A stretch of 56,321 nt of DNA from Microbacteriaceae bacterium PS02344 (GCA_029959905.1 JASCNZ010000015.1:1-56321), one strand, 5' to 3'; counted from the first letter of the stretch, positions 11,621 through 19,662 are shown. Notes: generated by a model from the letters alone, not told the origin. A program made the numbers and translations.

Positions 11621-12232
11621 TCACGCAGCCGGGAAGGCGCTGATCTTCAGTGCCCGCGCGAGGTGTGCGGCGTTGCGTGCGGACGTGTCGATCGTCTTCT
11701 GCACCGGCTCGGGCGTCTCGTCGAGGTCCTTGTAGTCGCCGCCGGCCATCGCCTCGCCGTTCCAGTAGACCGAGGACTGGGCGGCGACCGTGTAGCCGAC
11801 GTCGTTCAGCGACTGGAACAGGATCGCCGCGATGTGGTGGGCGCCGTCCTCGTTGCCGACGATGCCGGCGATGGCGACCTTGTCGAAGAGGATGGGCCGA
11901 CCCTGGTCGTCGGTCTCGGACAGCTCGGCATCGAGACGCTCCAGCACGCGCTGCGCGACACTGGAGTGCTGCCCCATCCAGGTGGGCGTGACGAAGACGA
12001 GGATGTCGGCGGCCAGCACCTTCTCGCGGAGCGTGGGCCACTCGTCGCCGTCGCCCATGTCGGTCTCGACACCGGGAGCGATGGCGAGATCGACCGCGCG
12101 AACGAGGTCGCCGGTCACGCCGTGCTCCTTCAGCGCGTCGAGGATCTGCGTCGCCATGAGGTCGGAGCTCGACTCGGCGGGGGAGGGCTTCAGGGTGCAG
12201 GTGATCGCGAGTGCGGTGAGTGCGGTATCCAT
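11621..12232 (-). CDS. NAD(P)H-dependent FMN reductase/flavodoxin-fold oxidoreductase
   Basis: A 203-residue flavodoxin-like protein. The N-terminal loop TCTLKPSPAES is at about 11-21, the PTWMGQHSSVAQRVLERLD block at about 82-100, and VAIAGIVGNEDGAHHIAA follows. These features fit the NADPH-dependent FMN reductase/WrbA-like superfamily. It is convergent with nrdF. The physiological substrate, such as a quinone, flavin or nitro compound, is not evident. Confidence 0.82.
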   Translation of the reverse strand: MDTALTALAITCTLKPSPAESSSDLMATQILDALKEHGVTGDLVRAVDLAIAPGVETDMGDGDEWPTLREKVLAADILVFVTPTWMGQHSSVAQRVLERLDAELSETDDQGRPILFDKVAIAGIVGNEDGAHHIAAILFQSLNDVGYTVAAQSSVYWNGEAMAGGDYKDLDETPEPVQKTIDTSARNAAHLARALKISAFPAA

Positions 12233-12313
12233 GCGGGCGATGACACCACGCGCATACGGGGCCGCACAGCCCCTTTCGCCGCCGTACGGTCTGCGCTAGT
12301 CCGCGGCGACGGG

Positions 12314-12349
12314 TAGTCTGGAGAACGGCCGCTACGACAGGAGACCGCC
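12314..12349 (+). promoter_or_regulatory. Promoter and ribosome binding site of the 67-aa gene
   Basis: A -10-like TAGTCT (12314-12319) is followed by a short leader carrying AGGAGA (12339-12344), 5 nt before the GTG start. Unlike most starts in this window, this one has a leader and a clear Shine-Dalgarno. Confidence 0.5.
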
Positions 12350-12553
12350 GTGATCATCAGCTTCATCTTCTTCCTGATCCTCTTCCTCGGAGGCATCTGG
12401 ATCATGGCGTTCGCGCAGTCCGCCGAGGACTTCCAGGCGATCATCTTCGTCGCAGGCCTGCTCGTGACGATGCTCTCGCTCGCCTTCGTGATGCGCGAGC
12501 GCGGCACCGCGACCCGCCGCACGGACAACTGGTCCGGTCCGTCGACCGACTGA
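12350..12553 (+). CDS. Small two-segment membrane protein, function unknown
   Basis: A 67-residue protein with two hydrophobic stretches (about 2-22 and 29-49) and a polar, basic C-terminus containing RERGTATRR. That pattern predicts a helical hairpin with the tail in the cytoplasm. I recognise no family. A well-spaced AGGAGA site before the GTG supports it as a real gene. It is isolated between two minus-strand genes. Confidence 0.65.
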   Translation: MIISFIFFLILFLGGIWIMAFAQSAEDFQAIIFVAGLLVTMLSLAFVMRERGTATRRTDNWSGPSTD

Positions 12554-12569
12554 CATCCGTCCGCCCGAT

Positions 12570-12589
12570 CCGAGGCATCCGCCCCTCGG
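12570..12589. terminator. Possible bidirectional terminator
   Basis: CCGAGG (12570-12575) pairs with CCTCGG (12584-12589) in the short gap between convergent genes. The stem is short and there is no T tract, so confidence is low. Confidence 0.35.
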
Positions 12590-12625
12590 GGTCACCGCCT
12601 CCGGCGACGGCGTTCGACGGTGGCG

Positions 12626-13228
12626 TCAGCCCCGCCGCGCCAGACGTGCCTCGAGGTTCGCCCGCACGGCCGGCCACTCCGGCTCGATGATGGAGTACTC
12701 CACGCTGTCGCGCAGCGCCCCGTTGCGGTAGCGGGCCATCGCCCGCATCACGCCGTCCTGCTTCGCGCCGAGGCGCTCGATGGCCGCACGCGACTGGAAA
12801 TTCACCCACTGCGTGGTCAGGCCCACTCGGAACACGCCGAGCGTCTCGAAGGCGTGCCGCAGCAGCAGCAGCTTCGACTCGGCGTTGGTGCCCGTCCCGT
12901 GCGCCGACGGACGGTTCCACGTGAAGCCGATGTGCAGGCGGGGGACGTCCTCCGCGAGGTCGTAGTACGACGTCATTCCCAGGACGCGGCCGGTCGCGTC
13001 CTCCGCGACGAAGGGGATCATCTCGCCCTTCGCGCACAGCCCGAGGCGCCGATCGATCTCGGCAGCCACGCCGCCGGGCGACGGCACCGACGTGTACCAC
13101 GCGGTCTCGTGCAGGTCGCCCTCCTGCACCGCCTCGACGAGCGCGTCGTGGTCACTCGTCTCGAGCGGACGCAGCGTGACGAGGCGTCCGCGCAGGGTGA
13201 CGGGGGCGGGGGAGACGAAGAAGGGCAT
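12626..13228 (-). CDS. GNAT family N-acetyltransferase (RimJ/RimL-like)
   Basis: A protein of 200 residues with the acetyltransferase layout VTLRPLETSDHDALVEAV (N-terminal beta-alpha), the acetyl-CoA region around NRPSAHGTGTNAESKLLLLRHAFE and the conserved VNFQSRAAIERLGAKQDG near the C-terminus. Such enzymes acetylate protein N-termini, antibiotics or small amines. ATG at 13228 is preferred to a TTG four codons upstream that overlaps the upstream gene. It follows the ImmA-like protease gene by 8 nt and is probably its operon partner. Confidence 0.85.
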   Translation of the reverse strand: MPFFVSPAPVTLRGRLVTLRPLETSDHDALVEAVQEGDLHETAWYTSVPSPGGVAAEIDRRLGLCAKGEMIPFVAEDATGRVLGMTSYYDLAEDVPRLHIGFTWNRPSAHGTGTNAESKLLLLRHAFETLGVFRVGLTTQWVNFQSRAAIERLGAKQDGVMRAMARYRNGALRDSVEYSIIEPEWPAVRANLEARLARRG

Positions 13229-13236
13229 CCCGCCAT

Positions 13237-13617
13237 TCAATCATCGAGGTGGAGGAGCCTGCGGTACGCCGCGACGAGCTCGACCGTGACGTCGAGGTCG
13301 AAGGCGAGGCTCGCCAGGTGGGCGCCCCGACGGGCTTCTGCTGCCGCGTAATCCTGGGGCGATATGAGCAGACGTGCGGCCCAGGCGTCGGCCTGGCGCT
13401 CCTGGCGCCGGTCGATGAGCGGATGCGACGTGGGTCCGTGCCCGAGGGCCGCGTGGCCGAGCTCGTGCGCGAAGACGCTGCGTGTGGTGCGCCGGCTCAT
13501 TCCCGGAGAGAGTCGGATGGTGCGGCGCTCGGGGTCGAAGCCACCCCGAAACGCGCCGGGGGCCTCGACGACGCGGATGCCCTGTTCCTCGGCGAGCCGG
13601 AGGAGCAGTGCATCCAT
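13237..13617 (-). CDS. ImmA/IrrE family metallo-endopeptidase
   Basis: A 126-residue protein with the zinc-protease motif HELGH (51-55) in SVFAHELGHAALGH and a downstream ERQADAWAARLL block (Glu73 as probable third ligand). ImmA/IrrE peptidases cleave a partner XRE-type repressor in response to a signal, as known for phage and ICE immunity and the Deinococcus radiation response. The gene directly upstream, 8 nt away on the same strand, encodes such an XRE protein, the usual pairing. Confidence 0.88.
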   Translation of the reverse strand: MDALLLRLAEEQGIRVVEAPGAFRGGFDPERRTIRLSPGMSRRTTRSVFAHELGHAALGHGPTSHPLIDRRQERQADAWAARLLISPQDYAAAEARRGAHLASLAFDLDVTVELVAAYRRLLHLDD

Positions 13618-13625
13618 CGTTCTCC

Positions 13626-14003
13626 CTAGTGGTAGAGGTCGTCGGTGTCGCGTTCGTGCGGGACGCTCGAGGTGAACGCGGCTTCGGGGACAGTGTGCAC
13701 GGAGGGGCGGACATCGGAGCGGGAGCGCAGCGGGGAGACCACCGCCGAAAGACCGGAGGTGTCGGCGCTGAGGCGTTCCTCGGCGCGTGCGAAGACGAGA
13801 TGAGGTGCGACGTTGACGATCGCGCACACGGTGTACACCACGGGCACGGGGATGGACCGTTTGCCGGTGACGTAGTTGTCCAGCGCGCTGCGGGCGATGC
13901 CGGCCTCGCGCGCCATCGCGGCGATGCTGCTCCCCGCGGCGGCGATCTCGGCACGCAGCTGGCGTCCGACGGCAGCGTTGAACTGCTCGGCTGATGTCTT
14001 CAC
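13626..14003 (-). CDS. XRE-like helix-turn-helix repressor paired with ImmA
   Basis: A protein of about 125 residues whose N-terminal half is an XRE HTH (IAAMAREAGIARSALDNYVTG, about 23-43). The C-terminal tail is low in recognisable motifs and may be the target of the adjacent protease. GTG at 14003 is chosen because TATCGT stands 7 nt upstream; the GTG at 14012 overlaps that hexamer. It heads the XRE-ImmA-GNAT operon and is divergent from a second small HTH gene. One half of an inverted repeat lies over its -35 region. Confidence 0.8.
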   Translation of the reverse strand: MKTSAEQFNAAVGRQLRAEIAAAGSSIAAMAREAGIARSALDNYVTGKRSIPVPVVYTVCAIVNVAPHLVFARAEERLSADTSGLSAVVSPLRSRSDVRPSVHTVPEAAFTSSVPHERDTDDLYH

Positions 14004-14010
14004 CCGAGTC

Positions 14011-14105
14011 ACGATAGCACCGGCCCGGAAACAGTATGCCGTCATATCAGAGCGGTGGGTCTTGTGTGTCATCAGATGCGCCGTTACTGTCTTCATGTGA
14101 CGGCA
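14011..14105. promoter_or_regulatory. Divergent leaderless promoters with an inverted repeat
   Basis: Minus-strand TATCGT (14016-14011) serves the XRE gene. Plus-strand TACTGT (14085-14090), 6 nt before GTG 14097, serves the small HTH gene. TGCCGTCA (14037-14044) and its exact inverse TGACGGCA (14098-14105) sit over the XRE -35 region and the start of the divergent gene, which suggests an operator shared by both. Confidence 0.5.
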
Positions 14106-14345
14106 GATGCTCGACGAATGGTGGCGCGGACCATCGTGTCCGCACTGGGCGAGGCGCGGCGCTCACGGCGCTGGCTGTCCGACACCACCGGCATCGCGTA
14201 CTCCACCTTACGGCGCAAGCTCCACGGCGACGTCGACCTCAGTGTCACGGACCTCGCGCGCATAGCGGCCGCGCTCGACGTGTCACCGGCCGCTCTCCTG
14301 CCGCGCATCGACTCCACCGGGGAGGTGGCAGGGCCGGAGCGCTGA
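14097..14345 (+). CDS. Small HTH (Cro/XRE-like) regulator
   Basis: An 82-residue protein that is essentially one helix-turn-helix domain: SALGEARRSRRWLSDTTG, then IAYSTLRRKLHG and LSVTDLARIAAALDVSPAALL. The pattern fits XRE/Cro proteins. GTG at 14097 is selected by its position 6 nt after TACTGT; an ATG seven codons later is the alternative. It is divergent from the XRE-ImmA operon, an arrangement like a two-repressor switch. No phage genes surround it. Confidence 0.72.
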   Translation: MTADARRMVARTIVSALGEARRSRRWLSDTTGIAYSTLRRKLHGDVDLSVTDLARIAAALDVSPAALLPRIDSTGEVAGPER

Positions 14346-14403
14346 CCCGGGTGCTCCGGCCCGTTCTCTCCGCCGTCCGCACCCTCGGGGGTGTGACGCA
14401 CGG

Positions 14404-14415
14404 TAGCGTTGCGGC
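14404..14415 (+). promoter_or_regulatory. Leaderless-type promoter of the aldo/keto reductase
   Basis: TAGCGT (14404-14409), 6 nt, then ATG at 14416. Confidence 0.6.
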
Positions 14416-15345
14416 ATGAAGACCGTGCCCTTCGGACAGTCCACCGCCCCCGCCATCGTCGCCGGGATGATGCGCATCGCCGACAAGGATGATGCGCAGA
14501 TCCGCGAGCTCTACTCCACGGCCCGCGCCGCGGGGATCGACTTCTTCGACCACGCCGACATCTACGGCGGACGCATGCACCGCTGCGAGGAGCGCTTCGC
14601 CGAAGCTCTCGCGCTCACCCCCGCCGAGCGCGACGAGATCGTGCTGCAGACCAAGTGCGGCATCGTGCCGGAGCACCAGATGTTCGACTTCTCGTACGAG
14701 CACATCCTGCGTCAGGTCGAGGGGTCGCTGCGGGCCCTCCGCACCGACCGCATCGACGTGCTGCTGCTGCACCGCCCCGACGCCCTCGTCGAGCCGGACG
14801 AGGTCGCCCGGGCGTTCGACGAGCTGGAGGCATCGGGCAAGGTGCGCGCCTTCGGCGTCTCGAACCACACCCCGCGCCAAATCGATCTGCTCCGCACCGC
14901 CGTGCGGCAGCCGCTCGTCGCCAACCAGCTGCAGCTGTCGATCACGCACGCCCCGATCATCGCTCAGCCCGTCGCGGCGAACATGCTGCGCGAGGATCAG
15001 AGCATCGTGCGCGACGGGGGAGGGGTCGTCGACTACTGCCGCATCAACGGCATCACGGTGCAGGCGTGGTCGCCCTTCCAGGCCGGCCTGTTCAGCGGCG
15101 TCTTCCTCGACAACCCCGAGTACGCCGACTTGAACGCGGTGATCGACCGCCTGGCGGCCTCCTACGACGTGCCGGCGCTCGCGATCGCGACGGCGTGGAT
15201 CACGCGGCACCCCGCGCAGATGCAGGTCGTGCTCGGCACGACCACTCCGCAGCGCGTGACGGATGCCGCCGCCGGCGCGGCCGTCGAACTCACCCGCCCG
15301 GAGTGGTACGAGCTGTTCCGCGCCGCCGGCCACCTGGTTCCCTGA
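14416..15345 (+). CDS. Aldo/keto reductase (YdhF-like)
   Basis: A 309-residue (alpha/beta)8 NADPH reductase. The catalytic Asp and Tyr are in DFFDHADIYGG (about 36-46), Lys in VLQTKCG and His in DVLLLHRPDAL. The TIM-barrel ending with SNHTPRQIDLL and LGTTTPQRV matches the YdhF-type branch. It reduces carbonyl compounds; the substrate is unknown. It stands alone with its own promoter. Confidence 0.88.
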   Translation: MKTVPFGQSTAPAIVAGMMRIADKDDAQIRELYSTARAAGIDFFDHADIYGGRMHRCEERFAEALALTPAERDEIVLQTKCGIVPEHQMFDFSYEHILRQVEGSLRALRTDRIDVLLLHRPDALVEPDEVARAFDELEASGKVRAFGVSNHTPRQIDLLRTAVRQPLVANQLQLSITHAPIIAQPVAANMLREDQSIVRDGGGVVDYCRINGITVQAWSPFQAGLFSGVFLDNPEYADLNAVIDRLAASYDVPALAIATAWITRHPAQMQVVLGTTTPQRVTDAAAGAAVELTRPEWYELFRAAGHLVP

Positions 15346-15374
15346 TTCACCTGCCCCCGCCGACCGCGCTGCCT

Positions 15375-15386
15375 TACCCTGAACTC
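15375..15386 (+). promoter_or_regulatory. Leaderless-type promoter of the PLDc_N gene
   Basis: TACCCT (15375-15380), 6 nt, then ATG at 15387. Confidence 0.55.
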
Positions 15387-15785
15387 ATGCCGTTCCTGTT
15401 CTCGTTCCTGGTGGTCCTGCTGATGATCACCGCGCTGGTCGACATCATCCGGCGCGAGGACTCCCAGGTGCGGTTCCTGCCGAAGCTCGCCTGGGTGATC
15501 GTGGTGATCCTGCTGCCGTTGATCGGGAGCCTGCTGTGGTTCGGGCTCGGCCGCGACTACGGGGATGCGGGCATCCCGCTGCCCAATCTGCGGAGGGCCC
15601 CGCGCACCGCGCCCTCCGCTGGGCCGGCGGCGCCGCCCGCGCCGCCGAGGGACACGCGCACCACCGAGCAGCAGATCGCCGACCTCGATCGCGAGATCGA
15701 GGAATGGCGACTGCGCGAAGAGGTCGAGAAGCGGCGGGCGCAGCGCGAGACCGACGGCGACCACGATGTGAAGGGCGAGGCCTGA
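15387..15785 (+). CDS. PLDc_N (phospholipase D-nuclease N-terminal) domain membrane protein
   Basis: A 132-residue protein with two hydrophobic segments (about 3-20 and 32-52) separated by DIIRREDSQVRFLPKLAW, the hallmark of the PLDc_N module. A Pro/Ala-rich linker and a charged coiled-coil-like tail (TTEQQIADLDREIEEWRLREEVEKR) follow. No catalytic HKD motif is present, so it is a membrane anchor or scaffold rather than a phospholipase. The next gene begins 1 nt after its stop. Confidence 0.8.
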   Translation: MPFLFSFLVVLLMITALVDIIRREDSQVRFLPKLAWVIVVILLPLIGSLLWFGLGRDYGDAGIPLPNLRRAPRTAPSAGPAAPPAPPRDTRTTEQQIADLDREIEEWRLREEVEKRRAQRETDGDHDVKGEA

Positions 15786-15786
15786 G

Positions 15787-16779
15787 ATGGCGAAGCGGGC
15801 GGTAATCGGCGGAGGCACGGGTTTCCTCGGCACCGCGCTGAAGGAGGCGCTGGAGGCCGACGGCTACGAGGTCGCGCTGATCGGTCGCTCCGGACCGGAT
15901 GCCCGTTGGGACGACCCCGCATCGATCCTCCGCGTCGTCGACGGCGCAGACGTGCTCATCGGGCTGGCGGGGAAGAGCATCAACGCGCGGTTCACCGACG
16001 CGAACCGCGACGAGATCCTCGAGTCCCGGCTCTCGACCACGCGCGCCCTGCACGACGCGGTATCGCAGGCGGAGCATCCGCCCCGCGTCTGGATGAACGC
16101 GTCGAGCGCCGCCGTCTACCGCTACGCCCTCGACCGGGCACAGACCGAGGCCGACACCGACGAGGACGGTGGCTTCCTGCCCGACGTGTCGCGCGCCTGG
16201 GAGGCGGAGCTGTTCCGCGGCGACCTGCCCGGCACGCGGCGCGTCGCTCTGCGCATCACCCTCGTGCTCGGTGACGGGCCGGCGACGAACATGCTCTTCC
16301 GCCTCGCGCGCCTCGGCGTCGGCGGGCCGCAGTTCGACGGCTGGTGGTTCCCCCATCGGCGGTACCGGGGCATCGGCCCGCACCCGACTGAGACGCGTCA
16401 GCCCCTCGGCCGGCGGTCCCGCGGGCATCAGAAGTTCAGCTGGATCCACATCGACGACGTCGTCGGAGCCATGCGGTTGGTCCGCGACGACGAGGGCATC
16501 GCTGGTCCGGTCAACCTCTCAGCGCCGGGCGTGATCGACAACCGCGGCCTCATGGCCGCGCTGCGGCGCGTGGTCGGCATGCCGATCGGGCTGCCGGCGT
16601 GGCGCTTCATGCTGGAGCCGGCGATGTGGGTCATCCGCGCCGAGCCCGATCTCGTGCTCAACAGCAGATGGATCGCCCCTGGCGTGCTCGACCATGCGGG
16701 GTATGCGTGGAAGCAACCCGATCTCGAGCCGGCTCTGCGCGACGTTCGGGCGGCGAGCCGCGGACGGCGCACGGGCTAG
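15787..16779 (+). CDS. TIGR01777-type NAD-dependent epimerase/SDR protein
   Basis: A 330-residue extended SDR. The Rossmann motif GGGTGFLG is at 8-15, the family block VLIGLAGKSINARF at about 56-69, and a C-terminal DUF1731-like region spans roughly 270-315. The family (YfcH/SDR39U1-like) has no settled reaction. It is the second gene of a unit with the PLDc_N protein and converges, 18 nt apart, on a paralogue of the same family. Confidence 0.85.
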   Translation: MAKRAVIGGGTGFLGTALKEALEADGYEVALIGRSGPDARWDDPASILRVVDGADVLIGLAGKSINARFTDANRDEILESRLSTTRALHDAVSQAEHPPRVWMNASSAAVYRYALDRAQTEADTDEDGGFLPDVSRAWEAELFRGDLPGTRRVALRITLVLGDGPATNMLFRLARLGVGGPQFDGWWFPHRRYRGIGPHPTETRQPLGRRSRGHQKFSWIHIDDVVGAMRLVRDDEGIAGPVNLSAPGVIDNRGLMAALRRVVGMPIGLPAWRFMLEPAMWVIRAEPDLVLNSRWIAPGVLDHAGYAWKQPDLEPALRDVRAASRGRRTG

Positions 16780-16797
16780 CTCTCGACGTCGCGGGGG

Positions 16798-17784
16798 CTA
16801 GGCGGCGCGCTCCGCGTCGAACGACTCGCGGATCGCGTCTTCGAGGTCCGGATAGGCGAACGTGAACCCGGCGGCGGTGAGCCGCTCCGGCAGCACCCAC
16901 CGGCTCTTCAGCACCAGTTCGGTCTCGGTACGGATGCCGATGGCGCCGAGTTCGAGCATCCATCGCGGCATCGGCGGGCCGAACCCCACGCCGAGGACCC
17001 GGCGCACGGTCGCCATGAACGTCGCGTCGTCGACGGGATGAGGAGACGCGGCGTTGACGGCGCCGTCGAGCGTCGGCGTGACCTCGAGGAAGTCGATGAT
17101 GCGGGCGACGTCCTCGATGTGCACCCAGCTGAAGCGCTGCGCCCCGCGCCGGGCACCGGGGAGGTGCGCTGTGCCGGCAGCGCGACGCGCCCGGCTGACC
17201 GGCCACGGGCCGTCGTGATGGGCGCCGCCGAGACCGAGTCGGGCGAGGTTCTTCAACGGACCGAGCACGCCGCCGTGCCCGAGCACGATCGCCGAGCGCA
17301 GCGCGACCCGACGGGTGGCGGGCAGGTCATCCGCGAAGAGGGCGCCCTCCCAGGCCGTGGCCACGTCGACCGAGAAACCCGTGCCCAGTTCTCCGGATGA
17401 CTCGGTCATCGGCCGGTCCTCGGCATGGCGGTAGATGGTCGCCGTCGACGAGTTCACCCACAGCGGCGGAGGGGTCGTGGCGCGGGCGATCGCGGCGCTC
17501 AGCGCCGCAGTGGTATCGAGTCGGGATCGGAAGATCGCCGCGCGGTTCTCGGGCGTGTACCGGCAGTTGACGCTCTTGCCGGCGAGGCCGATCACGAGCG
17601 ACGCGCCGTCGACCGCGCGGTCGATCGCACTCTGATCGCCCCAGGCGATGTCGGCGCCGGAGCGCGAGATCGTGACGACGTCGCGCCCGGCGGCTCGCAA
17701 CCGGGGGATCAGGTACTGGCCCATGAAACCCGTGGAACCGCCGATGACGACGGGGCCGGGAGGGAGCGTGGTGGAGTCGGTCAC
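16798..17784 (-). CDS. TIGR01777-type NAD-dependent epimerase/SDR protein (second copy)
   Basis: A 328-residue paralogue of the neighbouring SDR gene: Rossmann GGSTGFMG (about 14-21), VIGLAGKSVNCRYTPENR and the motif pair FSWVHIED/RWVLPERLTAAGF. The GTG start overlaps the stop of the upstream DUF4166 gene by 4 nt. In many actinobacteria SDR and DUF4166 modules occur together, even fused, so the two products may act on one substrate, possibly a lipid or polyketide-like molecule (inference). Confidence 0.85.
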   Translation of the reverse strand: MTDSTTLPPGPVVIGGSTGFMGQYLIPRLRAAGRDVVTISRSGADIAWGDQSAIDRAVDGASLVIGLAGKSVNCRYTPENRAAIFRSRLDTTAALSAAIARATTPPPLWVNSSTATIYRHAEDRPMTESSGELGTGFSVDVATAWEGALFADDLPATRRVALRSAIVLGHGGVLGPLKNLARLGLGGAHHDGPWPVSRARRAAGTAHLPGARRGAQRFSWVHIEDVARIIDFLEVTPTLDGAVNAASPHPVDDATFMATVRRVLGVGFGPPMPRWMLELGAIGIRTETELVLKSRWVLPERLTAAGFTFAYPDLEDAIRESFDAERAA

Positions 17785-18407
17785 GGGGTCTCGCTCTCGA
17801 TCGCGTACTCGAAGAAGCCGGTGTACTCGTAGACGCGTCCGAGCAGTGGCGCGTCGATCGTCATGTTCACATGGTGGCGCTCGCGCTCGACGTCCCACCG
17901 TTCGACGAGACCGAGGCGGATGCCCAGCGCGGAAGGCACCGCCACGCGCAGACGGCCGAACCGCAGGCCGACGCGGCGCACCGTCAGCACGACCGCGCCG
18001 TCGCGTGCATCGATGTCGAAGGTGCACACCGCGGTGCGCCCCGGTCCGATCTCGGTGCGGAGCACGCGGCCGGGCAGGAGCGAGACGGAGTCGGTCATCG
18101 TCCAGGTGCGCCCGGGGAGTTCGAAGTGCCGCACCGACACAGTCCTGCCGTTCCGCGTGCGATTCTCGATGCGGAACGGCACGTCGTACTCGCGCCCGGC
18201 GAAGGCCACGCCCCACCGCTCGGCGAGGAGGAAGACCGGGCGAAGCCACCGGTGCGGTGAACCGGCACGAGTGAATACGCCGGTTCCTCTGCCGACCTGA
18301 CCCGGCGGGATGGTGCGGAAATACCAGGCGGTCTTCGGATGCAGCTGCGCGAGGCGCTCGCCGAGTGCACGTTGATAGGGCGAGTCGGAGGCATCCGGTG
18401 CGGTCAC
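17781..18407 (-). CDS. DUF4166 domain protein
   Basis: A 208-residue protein of the DUF4166 type. It has the N-terminal block YQRALGERLAQLHPKTAWYF, then GVFTRAGSP, followed by a beta-rich region (VPFRIENRTRNGRTVSVRHF, RTVSV...LVERWDVERERH) ending in VYEYTGFFEYAIE. The fold is probably a beta-barrel/lipocalin-like ligand binder; the function is unknown. It is translationally coupled to the downstream SDR gene. The GTG start sits 6 nt after TAGGGT. Confidence 0.75.
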   Translation of the reverse strand: MTAPDASDSPYQRALGERLAQLHPKTAWYFRTIPPGQVGRGTGVFTRAGSPHRWLRPVFLLAERWGVAFAGREYDVPFRIENRTRNGRTVSVRHFELPGRTWTMTDSVSLLPGRVLRTEIGPGRTAVCTFDIDARDGAVVLTVRRVGLRFGRLRVAVPSALGIRLGLVERWDVERERHHVNMTIDAPLLGRVYEYTGFFEYAIESETP

Positions 18408-18419
18408 CCGCTCACCCTA
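18408..18419 (-). promoter_or_regulatory. Leaderless-type promoter of the DUF4166/SDR unit
   Basis: Minus-strand TAGGGT (18419-18414), 6 nt, then GTG at 18407. Confidence 0.55.
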
Positions 18420-18422
18420 CTG

Positions 18423-18444
18423 GACCGGTCGACCCAGGCCGGTC
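18423..18444 (-). terminator. Possible terminator after the ROK gene
   Basis: GACCGG (18423-18428) can pair with CCGGTC (18439-18444) in the gap downstream of the ROK stop. The stem is short and no T tract follows; weak evidence. Confidence 0.3.
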
Positions 18445-18462
18445 GGCCCGCCTCGGGCGTCG

Positions 18463-19662
18463 TCAGCCCCGGGCGGCGGCGGCGACCCGCGCCTCGACGT
18501 TCGCGGGCGAGAGCACTTCGCGGGTGACCATGATCGCCGCCCCGAGAACGGCGGCGCGCTCGCCCGTCGGGGACTGCACGATCGCGAGGTGCTGCGTGGC
18601 GAGCGGGATCGAGCGGCGATACACGACCTCGCGCACGCCCGCGAGCAGATGCTCACCGGCGCGGGCGATGCTGCCGCCCAGCACGACGATCGACGGGTTC
18701 AGCAGGTTGACGACCGTGGCGAGCACCTCGCCCACATCGCGCCCGGCCTGGCGCAGCGCCTCGATCGCCGCGGTGTTGCCGCTGCGGACGAGCTCGGTGA
18801 CGTCGCCGCTGGTCTCGGCGTCTATGCCCTGCGCGCGCAGGGTCGCGGCGATGGCGCTGCCGCTCGCGAGGTCTTCGAGGTCGCGCTCCTCGTCGGCGGT
18901 GTGCGTCGACTCGACGGAGTGCGGCACGCGCACGTGCCCCATGTCACCGGCCGAGCCCTGCGCGCCGCGCTGCAACTGACCGCCCGCGATGATGCCCGCG
19001 CCGATGCCGGTCGCGACCTTCACGAAGATCAGGTCGGTGGTGTCGGGGAAGCTGGTGGCCTGCTCGCCCAGGGCGAGGATGTTGACGTCGTTGTCGACCA
19101 GGACGGGCACGTCGAAGGTGCGCTGCACGTAGGCGGGGATGTCGAAGCGGTCCCACCCGGGCATGATCGGCGGGTTGTAGGGGCGGCCGGTCGAGTGCTC
19201 GACGGGACCGGGTACGCCGATGCCGACGCCCACGAGAGTGCTCGGCGCGACATCGAGGTCGCGCAGCAGCGCTTCGGCGTCGGCCAGCGTGCGATCGAGA
19301 ACGATGTCGGGACCGCTGGCGATGTCGAGCGGATGCGTCGTCGACGCGAGGATGCGCACACCGAGGTCGGCGATCGCAACGGTGGCGTGCGAGGCGCCGA
19401 GGTCGACCGCCAGCACCAGGCCGGCGCGGGGGTTGAACGCGACCCGCGACGGCGGGCGACCCCCCGTGGACGCTGCCTCGCCGGCGGCGACGAGGAGGCC
19501 GGCCGTGAGCAGGGCATCGACGCGGGCCGAGACGGTGGAACGTGCGAGGCCGGTGAGATGCACGAGGTCGGCCTTGGTGCGGGCCTGGCCGTCGAGCAGC
19601 AGGTGGAAGATGTCGCCCGTGCCGGTCGAGGCGGGCGCGGAGGCGCGATCGGCGTCACTCAT
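18463..19662 (-). CDS. ROK-family transcriptional repressor
   Basis: A 399-residue protein with an N-terminal winged HTH (KADLVHLTGLARSTVSARVDALLTAG, about 30-55) fused to a ROK sugar-kinase-like domain (ATP-site LAVDLGASHATVAIADL, about 83-99; GVGIGVPGPVEHSTG; GIGAGIIAGGQLQRGAQGSAGDMGH). This is the XylR/NagC-like repressor layout that senses sugars. The Cys-rich zinc motif normally after GH is absent; HVRVPHSVESTHTADEERDLE stands in its place. It is divergent from the sugar catabolic operon and is its likely regulator. Possible -10 TTTACT lies 7 nt before the ATG. Confidence 0.88.
   Translation of the reverse strand: MSDADRASAPASTGTGDIFHLLLDGQARTKADLVHLTGLARSTVSARVDALLTAGLLVAAGEAASTGGRPPSRVAFNPRAGLVLAVDLGASHATVAIADLGVRILASTTHPLDIASGPDIVLDRTLADAEALLRDLDVAPSTLVGVGIGVPGPVEHSTGRPYNPPIMPGWDRFDIPAYVQRTFDVPVLVDNDVNILALGEQATSFPDTTDLIFVKVATGIGAGIIAGGQLQRGAQGSAGDMGHVRVPHSVESTHTADEERDLEDLASGSAIAATLRAQGIDAETSGDVTELVRSGNTAAIEALRQAGRDVGEVLATVVNLLNPSIVVLGGSIARAGEHLLAGVREVVYRRSIPLATQHLAIVQSPTGERAAVLGAAIMVTREVLSPANVEARVAAAARG

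Noticed and set aside
13237..14345. Prophage or integrative element remnant
   Set aside because: XRE and ImmA genes are present, but there is no integrase, excisionase, capsid gene, attachment repeat or shift in composition nearby.
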